64,000 nucleotides of DNA, taken from positions 46,694,122-46,758,121 of the forward strand of contig NC_134849.1 in assembly GCF_965363235.1 (NCBI RefSeq), written 5' to 3'. A program made the translations under genes and the position numbers. Position 1 is the first letter of the stretch, and every line of letters starts with the position of its first letter. This stretch comes from Mytilus galloprovincialis. Its lineage: Eukaryota > Mollusca > Bivalvia > Mytilida > Mytilidae. Positions 59,201-64,000 of the stretch are shown here, piece by piece. The notes below the pieces were generated by a model. It did no database searches. It was given only the letters and a program-made list of their open reading frames with translations, and was not told the DNA's origin.

Positions 59201-62200
59201 GTTACCATACATCTAGATTGAATTAGAATTTGAGACAAAAACCTCACCTTGTCTCGAATTTGTTCTTTTTCGTCATACACCGGACGCCAAAGAAGCTCAT
59301 GGAGATAACTTTCATCCGTAATTGTTTTTCCCAAAACCCATATGCAACCTGAAGTGTGTCTCCGTGTACTTATTTAGTAACTTTTCATCAACGCTTTTTT
59401 TATTATATTCATAAGATTGAAAGCAATTATTTAGATGTCGGTTTTTTTTTTTTGGCTGTTTGAGTCGTTCATTTACATATACTTCACATTCATTTTTGAC
59501 ACACAGGTGTATATGTGTTATTTGTAACGATGCTATCGTGTTAGGTTAAAACTAAATTTTATAACAGTTTTGTTCTTGGTTAAAAGATTTGATAAGTTAA
59601 TTAAGTTTGAAAATAAAACAATAAGTAGCAAATATTAAAAAGATTTTGTTGCATAGACAAAAACCAATAATTCATACAACATACCTTTATATACCCAGTA
59701 ACGGTTATTTGAATCCAGAGAGTCAATGCATTCATGAGTGTTAACTGCCTTTTCAAGATGTGCTACATTTTCTGTTATGCACGCACACTTTTTTCCCTAT
59801 GAATATAGGATACAGATATATTTTCAATTATATGTTGTGCTGCTTAAAAAAGTAATTTATTTACAACTTAACAATGCTCGACATATTTTTTTTAACAACT
59901 TGACCTTTGGACAATAAATCATGCCATATATTACTTGTTCGGAAAAAAACGAGTGGATTACCAAAACTCTGAACCAAGTCACTTTATCCACACCAGTGTA
60001 TAAGTGACCTCAGAGTCAACTGAGTTTTAAAGCAAACTAAATATGGTTGTAGTTATTTTTCTGTTTTTAGAGGACTTATTTGTCTGTCCTATACTGTTTT
60101 TATATACAAATTATCCAATCTACACCTTCTTCAATGCCATCATTATCATGAATATGTCTTTCCTTTCTAGAATTCAATTTATCTCATATTTTCTTTTTTA
60201 GATGTTTATCTTTTGGGATCCATCATTGATGACTGATTTCTAATTTTCAGTATTTCTATGGTAATTACCATTGTTCGTTTTAAAAATATTTAACATCTCA
60301 AAAATTGTTGTTATTGTACAATTAGAAAAATATCTCTAACGCATTAAATATAATAATTTGAAATAAAGGTGACATGTGAAACACATACATGTATCAATAC
60401 GAATGCAACAAATCAAATAAAATGAATCAAAAAGATATTTCGGAGGTCATCATAGAACATAATGACAGAAGAAGGTTAATACCAAAATTTCTAGTTTCTT
60501 GACAAAAAATTACCATTAAAGAAAGCAATTACAGCTGACTAAATTCATGACATGAGACACCTGAAAATGGTGGACGATTTACTTATTTTATCAGTGTTAA
60601 GTTTTCCCCATTTTTTCTCAGTTAGAGAACTATCTATGATCCAGACTGAAGTTGTGAATTCGTTGATACTCGTACAACATCCGGACAAAATAAAAATCTA
60701 CCATAAAGTGTAAAAGGTTTCTGAATGTAGTCTCTAATATATAAAAAAAAAGAAGTTTGTGAATTCTTTCTTTATTTTTAGGCAAAATTCATGTCAGACT
60801 TAAGTTTTTATGATATTGCTACATGTACTGGCATTATCTATAAAGTCAATTCAATTTTAAGTCGTTTATGTAATTAAAAAGAATTCACAGCGTCTCCCTA
60901 ACGTAGTTGTACTGACTCATAAATAAACATCTTTTTGTGTTGGGATGTATAAGTACCCGGCCACGTCTACTTGTATTTTTGTCCATCTGATGAGTTAAGC
61001 CTTTTTCAACTGATTTTTATCGTTCGTACTTATGATGTACTTTTATACCACTGTCACAGGTTAGGGGGAGGTTTGGGATCCAGCTAACATGTTTAACCCC
61101 GCCACATTATTTATGTATGTGCCTGTCCCAAGTCAGGAGCCTGTAATTCAGTGGTTGTCGTTTGTTTATGTGTTACATATATGTTTTTCGTTCATTTTTT
61201 TTTATATAAATAAGGCCGTTAGTTTTCTCGTTTGAATTGTTTTACATTGTCTTATCGGGGCCTTTTATGGCTGACTATGCGGTATGGGCTTCGCGCGTTG
61301 TTGAATGCCGGACGGTGACCTCTAGTTGTTAATGTCTGTGTCATTTTGGTCTCTTGTGGACAGTTGTCTCATTGGCAATCATACCACATCTTCTTTTTTA
61401 TATCACCATATATACCAGGATTTAAATTATGTATGTACGCCCGACGCGCGTTTCATTACCAGTGACGCTTGAATAATTTTTTTAAAAGCCAAATAAAGTA
61501 CAAAGTTGAAGAGCATTGAGAACCAAAATTCCTAAAATACAGCAAGGATTTTTTTATATATATATCAATATCATTTTCGTAATATCTGTATTTATGAGCT
61601 CTTACTTTTACAAATTGTTACTTCGAAGGAGACTTGTCTCATGGACACTCATATCACAGGTTTTTTAATATCAATTCACAATCAAATCAAAACATGACAA
61701 CCCAACACGTGCATTGAGTTAAACATCCAAAGGCAGACAAATCATATACGTGAGTTGTCGAGGGGACAATTTAGGAATTTTACTGTAAATGTCATCTATA
61801 AGATACCACATATTATTTGTGAATTACTTACTATGTGTGCTAAAAACTTAATTCTTACATGCTGCTTCCTACAGACTTCAAAACATATTAGCACTGAATG
61901 TGCGGTAGCAACATATGGCCTCCCTAAAATTTCGAAGCAACCTATGAAAATATTAAAAAAGAATAAGCCATTTGTAACTATACACGCTAAATTTGTATCA
62001 AGCACTTGTTACCAATGTGTTCGGTGGTATGACGTAAATACTACACGGAAGCTCTTGAGGATGTAGGTGAAATTTTAAAAAGTATAGAATTTAAAATTGA
62101 TCCTATAAGTCAGAAGAGCATTAGTTAAGAAACAAATTCGGCTAAAAAAAATTAAAGATTATGAAGTACCTTTTTTTCATATATATATTTTTAAATAACG

Positions 62201-63601
62201 TGTAAATGCTGACTCAAACTTTTACCATATTTTAAATTGCATTAGAATTATTTGGGTTTTAAAATTTCTAGAGTTTGCTTGAATTTTGGTAAATGACCTT
62301 CTATGGGTTATAATAGTCTTATATACAAAGACAAATGGGTGTTGCGGGGTAGAATATTGTACCCTGTATCATAGGAAAAGAAAAAAAAAACATCTGACAA
62401 AAATTCCTTAACCTCACCTAAGTACATCCTTAAGAATGAAATCATACATTTAACTACATTCAAGGCCGTTTGGTCCACAGAAAGACAAATAGTTAATAAT
62501 TATGCCATACCACATCTTAGTTTAAAGCATGCTCTTAAAAGTTAAAAGTCCAAGCTATATATTTGCTTCCTAAATTACATAAACAGCTGTTCAAATTCTG
62601 TTTCATTGCTTGTAGTAAGTGTTCTACTTCGAATATGTCTGTGCTGTTAACTAATTCCTTTACTTTATAAAAGAGTTTTTTATTAATTTTGGTACTTTAG
62701 CCTTAGAAAATAATGGAAATAACGTTTTTAGTGTCAACAACTGTATTGATGGTTCGGATAAATTACGTACTCTTGATAGTCCGTTCAAATCAGTTAAGAT
62801 TTTAAGATTTAAACACTTCACTACATCACATTCTACATGTAGGTATAGATTTCATCTGACTTACGTGTTTAAGTTCCCTGTTTTGTCCTTCATAAGGAAA
62901 TTATTTTTCACACTCGTAACCTCTATTGCACGTAAAATATATAGATGTTGTTCAATAGACATGGCACATGAACTTTTTTTTTTTTGGTTCACGCAAAAAT
63001 ATGTATTCCATGAAATTTGCAATCTGATGAAATATAAAATACAAAAACTGTTCTTCAGACTAATTATTTAGTTTAACGATTAACGCGAAGTGAAAGTAAC
63101 GACGATCCGAAATTGTTTTATTATCGCCGCCATCTTTTTTCCATAAGTTTCGAAAAAAGTTCGGTCAACGTCGTCTATTGAAAAATAAACAACGTCAAGA
63201 TTAATAACCGAAAGTCCCCTCAACCAATCATATTTACGTATTTCCTACTATGCAAATCATAAGAATTATTTTATGTGTAAGGGGTATTAAAAGGTCAATC
63301 TTGATAGTATGTTTAAGAATCATTTAAAACAAAGGGGATTCACAAGTCAATTTGATGATAAGCTTCCATTTAAATAAGCTATTGGCACATGCATTTGAAT
63401 ATTTACCTATCCTGGATATCCAGGTGGAAATTATTTTATACTTCCCAGTCCAGTATGTTGATCCGTCACTACCAATATGACCTTTTAATCTATTGCAATT
63501 CAATCCATCTTCATTTGTCGCCAGTCTGCCTCCATGACGATAACAAAACACCTGTGCATCAAACCATGTTTCCTGGTTCGGGAAATAGTGAACAAAATAC
63601 G
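46817..63601 (-). CDS. Lectin-like single-pass membrane receptor with tyrosine-rich tail (5' partial, 11 exons)
   Basis: Exons in transcript order: 63601-63407, 61941-61859, 59796-59685, 59348-59248, 57895-57793, 56466-56344, 52279-52151, 51681-51544, 50305-50177, 48840-48765 and 47270-46817. All ten junctions keep one frame (about 546 residues plus stop). The order is a C-type-lectin-like segment (WFDAQVFC, GGRLA), WSC-like cysteine-rich exons (HSVLICFEVC, GKKCACI), three more Cys-rich exons, an S/T/N-rich stalk, a 24-residue membrane helix with GGVLG, a basic stop-transfer, and a ~150-residue cytoplasmic tail with six tyrosines including SEYDRL (ITIM-like) and DVYAVV. The intron after 57793 uses a GC donor. 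The 5' exons (signal peptide) lie beyond 64000. A surface recognition or adhesion receptor, perhaps in immunity, is inferred; ligand and name unknown. Confidence 0.88.
47330..47600 (-). repeat. Repeat family B copy inside the last intron
   Basis: Almost the same text as 11108-11400 ('ATAGGAAGATGTGGTGTGAG', 'ACGGAGCCTTGGCTCACACC', 'ACCAACGGTCTAATCTATAT'). It begins only about 60 bases upstream of the last exon's acceptor. A weak family A end in the opposite sense follows at about 47670-47735. Confidence 0.75.
47923..47964 (+). ncRNA. Diverged hammerhead ribozyme-like motif
   Basis: Stem I GCGTTC/GGATGC (with G-U pairs), core CTAATGA, stem II AGAT/ATCT, GAAA at 47947-47950, stem III AAG-CG-CTT and C17 at 47958. 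The architecture is complete, but the core differs from consensus CTGATGA at one normally invariant base, so cleavage is probably lost. Confidence 0.6.
48261..48300 (+). ncRNA. Strongly decayed hammerhead-like motif
   Basis: TGCGGGTTGACTATG followed by TGAAACGCTTTGGGCACAC aligns with the 47923 motif and its flanks (GAAA, then CGCTT, then GGxxxCAC), but stem II is missing. Significant mainly through its spacing of one unit from the first motif. Confidence 0.35.
48765..48840 (-). CDS. Lectin-like receptor, exon J (transmembrane helix)
   Basis: 76 bases, acceptor TTTTTAG and donor GTACGT, entry phase 1 and exit phase 2. Encodes LIVGGVLGTLAIIGVVILVL then ILKL and a basic R-R across the junction: one membrane helix with glycine-rich packing face and positive stop-transfer. 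Confidence 0.9.
49105..49245 (-). repeat. Repeat family G, reverse fragment in an intron
   Basis: Reverse complement of the first half of the 20470-20703 copy: 'AGTCTTTAGTTTTCTATGTT', 'AGTTTTTGGTGGGGTTCGTG' and 'GGAGCAGGATCTGCTTACCC' on the minus strand. Non-coding. Confidence 0.7.
50177..50305 (-). CDS. Lectin-like receptor, exon I (juxtamembrane stalk)
   Basis: 129 bases, acceptor GTTTTTAG and donor GTAAAT, phases 1 and 1. Encodes KRSFSTIINSPPMLQSTTNI then a basic stretch DDKRHIRDIPKHH. No cysteine, polar, consistent with a flexible stalk. Confidence 0.83.
50810..51010 (+). mobile_element. Bivalve ribozyme-bearing repeat
   Basis: Contains 'AAGGCATTTCTACCTCAGGC', 'AGATTACCTTAGCTGTATTT', 'GGAATTTTGGTACTTACTGC', the hammerhead at 50932-50973 and then 'AAAATATAGTCTTGGTATC'. 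A diverged relative lies on the minus strand at about 61405-61545. I know this as a common bivalve dispersed sequence; the ribozyme suggests a retrozyme or Penelope-like origin. Confidence 0.7.
50932..50973 (+). ncRNA. Hammerhead ribozyme (type I, minimal stem III)
   Basis: All core elements are present. Stem I CGTCA (50932-50936) pairs with TGGCG (50969-50973, one G-U); core CTGATGA (50937-50943); stem II GTCT/AGAC with loop TTTGT (50944-50956); GAAA (50957-50960); stem III ACG/CGT with a two-base CG loop (50960-50967); cleavage site after GTC (50966-50968). A three-bp stem III is typical of retrozyme and Penelope-associated hammerheads, which usually cleave as dimers. It lies in the intron between exons H and I of the lectin-like gene, antisense to it. 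Confidence 0.85.
51187..51515 (-). repeat. Family C repeat with (ACGA/ACGG)n microsatellite
   Basis: Reverse complement of the 12771-13232 family: starts 'GTGTCCCCAGTACACGGATG', ends CTACTATCGTAGGTGGGGCA. The ACGA/ACGG tetranucleotide tract spans about 51390-51462. It ends only about 30 bases downstream (on the minus strand) of exon H's donor. Confidence 0.85.
51544..51681 (-). CDS. Lectin-like receptor, exon H (stalk with cysteine)
   Basis: 138 bases, acceptor TTTAACAG and donor GTTGGT, phases 1 and 1. Encodes SPYNMTTDNTKTVADSAKLC then PGIYSYKS and NERTINAKKTT, with sequon NMT and one cysteine. Confidence 0.83.
52151..52279 (-). CDS. Lectin-like receptor, exon G (Cys-rich)
   Basis: 129 bases, acceptor CATTGAAG and donor GTAAGC, phases 1 and 1. 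Encodes GIATNESVTECESFRCYHTG then NIPCSKKADGFFCVF, with sequon NES and four cysteines. Confidence 0.85.
52280..53240. other. Intron sequence between exons F and G, left part
   Basis: Intronic DNA of the minus-strand gene. A (GATT)n microsatellite lies at about 52614-52640. Open frames here on both strands (52669-52918) lack any motif. Confidence 0.5.
53260..53715 (-). pseudogene. PIF/Harbinger-type transposase fragment
   Basis: On the minus strand, RLIKPFSIRK, then EHVEENAYSILAHKFQIFM, fits the C-terminal part of Harbinger nucleases (family pattern: LxRPY...RLSRARxxVENxFGILxxRFRxF). Just upstream, in another frame, PGDDVPD resembles the GD(D/E)AF word that holds a catalytic Asp. Only this C-terminal portion is recognisable. 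A fossil DNA transposon inside the intron between exons F and G. Confidence 0.55.
54838..54935 (+). repeat. Repeat family A, 3' end
   Basis: 'TACGGTGACCTATAGTTGTT', 'GTGTCATTTTG' and 'GTCTCATTGGCAATCATACC' match the end of the 60965 copy. Confidence 0.75.
55357..55533. repeat. 177-base hairpin element in an intron
   Basis: Arms 55357-55434 and 55456-55533 (78 bases each) pair with about nine mismatches around a 21-base loop. The outer part (GCTTGAAATCCTTTATTATC) is perfect. No ORF. The size and shape suit a MITE of foldback type or a long inverted-repeat small-RNA precursor. On the transcript of the host gene it would sit in the intron between exons F and G. Confidence 0.8.
56344..56466 (-). 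CDS. Lectin-like receptor, exon F (Cys-rich)
   Basis: 123 bases, acceptor GTCAAG and donor GTAAGT, phases 1 and 1. Encodes EKCRYHTTPDYLWDICKTLP then DEHRN and FWTEVTC. Ends in a cysteine just before the junction, as exons E and G nearly do, suggesting a repeated module. Confidence 0.85.
56700..57175 (+). repeat. Family F repeat, copy 2
   Basis: Contains GTGAGAGGGTTAGCGCTATA, 'CCAGGTTTAATCCACCATTT', 'CCTGTACCAAATCAGGAATA' and 'GGACTTTCCGAATTGATTTT', colinear with 44770-45260. In the intron between exons E and F. Confidence 0.7.
57793..57895 (-). CDS. Lectin-like receptor, exon E (Cys-rich, GC donor)
   Basis: 103 bases, acceptor TTACTAAG, phases 0 and 1. Encodes NTTLNGPGNCAFVDCRYKPE followed by IGTDYCEAKRTPFC, with N-glycosylation sequon NTT. 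The donor is TGTG|GCAAGT, a GC-AG intron; no GT donor keeps the frame. Confidence 0.83.
58401..58892. repeat. ~30-base minisatellite in an intron
   Basis: About sixteen units around AGCAGTATCCTGAATTATCA followed by TCATTAGTAGC, with length variants. It lies in the intron between exons D and E of the lectin-like gene. In-frame stops in most units show it is not coding. Confidence 0.85.
59248..59348 (-). CDS. Lectin-like receptor, exon D
   Basis: 101 bases, acceptor CACTTCAG and donor GTGAGG, entry phase 1 and exit phase 0. Encodes CIWVLGKTITDESYLHELLW and a charged end (EKEQIRDK). No family resemblance of its own. Confidence 0.83.
59685..59796 (-). CDS. Lectin-like receptor, exon C
   Basis: 112 bases, acceptor TTCATAG and donor GTATGT, phases 0 and 1. 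Encodes GKKCACITENVAHLEKAVNT followed by HECIDS and RYWVYK. The CxC after a CxxxC exon completes the WSC-like cysteine pattern. Confidence 0.85.
59860..60960. other. Intron sequence between exons B and C, nothing recognised
   Basis: AT-rich intronic DNA with no supported exon or repeat before the family A copy at 60965. Confidence 0.45.
60965..61405 (+). repeat. Repeat family A, best-preserved copy
   Basis: A nearly full-length copy: 'CATCTGATGAGTTAAGCC', 'GGTTAGGGGGAGGTTTGGGA', 'AACCCCGCCACATTATTTAT', CCTGTCCCAAGTCAGGAGCC, 'GCCGTTAGTTTTCTCGTTTG' and 'ATACCACATCTTCTTTTTTA'. In the intron between exons B and C, antisense to the gene. Confidence 0.8.
61405..61545 (-). mobile_element. Diverged ribozyme-bearing repeat, minus strand
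   Basis: On the minus strand 'GGAATTTTGGTTCTCAATGC', 'TTCAACTTTGTACTTTATTT', 'AAGCGTCACTGG' and GAAACGCGCGTC follow the order of the 50810-51010 repeat. It directly abuts the family A copy. Confidence 0.65.
61438..61467 (-). ncRNA. Decayed hammerhead ribozyme, minus strand
   Basis: On the minus strand CGTCA, then CTGGTAA, then GAAACGCGCGTC and GGGCG. Stem I (one mismatch) and the stem III/cleavage segment match the intact motif at 50932, while stem II and part of the core are absent. Sense to the lectin-like gene, within its intron between exons B and C. Confidence 0.5.
61859..61941 (-). CDS. Lectin-like receptor, exon B (WSC-like start)
   Basis: 83 bases, acceptor TTCATAG and donor GTAAGA, entry phase 1 and exit phase 0. 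Encodes CFEILGRPYVATAHSVLICF then EVCRKQH. The spaced C..SV..C...C pattern is WSC-like. It is the only candidate between its neighbours that restores the reading frame, which supports it strongly. Confidence 0.85.
62059..62429. mobile_element. TTAA-type MITE (family E), copy 2
   Basis: Ends GGATGTAGGTGAAATTTTA and 'CACCTAAGTACATCC' with TTGA at the left and TTAA at the right (62430-62433), so the target duplication has decayed on one side. Body colinear with 45713-46102. In the intron between exons A and B. Confidence 0.75.
62440..63400. other. Intron sequence between exons A and B, nothing recognised
   Basis: AT-rich intronic DNA; the open frame 62865-63071 has no motif and is on the strand opposite to the gene. 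Confidence 0.45.
63407..63601 (-). CDS. Lectin-like receptor, exon A (C-type-lectin-like)
   Basis: 195 bases, acceptor TTTTTCAG and donor GTAAAT, phases 1 and 1. Encodes YFVHYFPNQETWFDAQVFC and GGRLATNEDG followed by STYWTGKY and STWISRI. The W..A..FC...GG.LA and WTG words are those of the first half of a C-type lectin fold. The usual second half with its Ca-site W.D is not obvious, so carbohydrate binding is uncertain. Confidence 0.88.
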
Positions 63602-64000
63602 CTGAAAAATAAGTATTGATATATAAATAAAATAGAGTGCTTCTTATGTTCACCATATGCATTGTAGCAATATTCACTAATACTGTTAAAACTTATTGAA
63701 CCGACTTGGTTGTAATACGCTTTTGATTGCATTTGGTTATAATCGAAAACTGATTTTTTTTATGCTCCTCCACTAAACATATGGCATTTGTGGGGAACAC
63801 TGGTTAATAACTAGTCAAAATATTGTAAACATTTCTTGGTAGAGTATAAACTCTTTATATTGTAAATTACCTTGTGCATGTTGTGAGCTAACACATAAAT
63901 ATCTAGCTCTTTTTGTCTCCTAAAATTCAGTGTTCATAACTCTCATCATCCTGATTATGCATAAGATATTATGCTAAAGTTAAGCCAAATCACATTCATA
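63602..64000. other. Right edge, probably intron upstream of exon A
   Basis: No further minus-strand exon is visible. Exon A begins with a phase 1 acceptor, so at least one upstream coding exon must lie beyond the window. Confidence 0.5.

Noticed and set aside
60972-60990. Hammerhead core CTGATGAG in the family A repeat
   Set aside because: No following stem II plus GAAA and no pairing stem I; the word match is accidental.
61755-62066. 103-codon + strand frame
   Set aside because: It is the shadow of minus-strand exon B (61859-61941), which is supported by splice sites and phase.

Overview
The window is AT-rich, intron-bearing eukaryotic DNA crowded with short repeats. Several interspersed families that I recognise from bivalve genomes point to a marine bivalve, most likely a mussel (Mytilidae): a 'white space' repeat with GTCC/ACGG microsatellites, a repeat ending CCACATCTTC, a repeat carrying a hammerhead ribozyme, and tRNA-like SINEs. 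The species call is inference; no marker gene fixes it.

Three host genes can be supported. Two are paralogous class A G-protein-coupled receptors on the + strand (coding 5086..6165 and 37133..38188). Each is uninterrupted in its coding part, and each has a strong 3' splice acceptor 4 or 8 bases before its ATG, so both appear to have an intron in the 5' UTR. The third is a minus-strand gene covering 46817 to beyond the right edge. I assembled eleven exons of it by eye (63601 down to 46817), and all ten junctions agree in phase. It encodes about 546 residues in the window: a C-type-lectin-like segment, a WSC-like cysteine-rich segment, three further cysteine-rich exons, a Ser/Thr/Asn-rich stalk, one transmembrane helix, and a tail with six tyrosines, one in an ITIM-like setting. 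Its N-terminus lies outside the window.

Layout: 1-5081 is repeat-bearing intergenic DNA; 5082-6165 is receptor 1; 6166-37124 is about 31 kb of intergenic DNA with minisatellites, MITEs, tRNA-like SINEs and a 2.2 kb element with identical 463 bp direct terminal repeats (25334..27571); 37125-38188 is receptor 2; 38189-46816 is intergenic and holds a 2.2 kb inverted-repeat element (39097..41314); 46817-63601 is the lectin-like receptor gene with large repeat-filled introns; and 63602-64000 is presumably intron of the same gene.

The most striking signal is catalytic RNA. A hammerhead ribozyme fold with intact core and all three stems lies at 50932..50973, inside an intron of the lectin-like gene and antisense to it. 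Three diverged relatives lie at 47923..47964, 48261..48300 and 61438..61467, all inside introns of the same gene. Two of them are one repeat unit apart (about 336 bp), which is the arrangement expected of retrozyme-like or Penelope-associated ribozyme elements.
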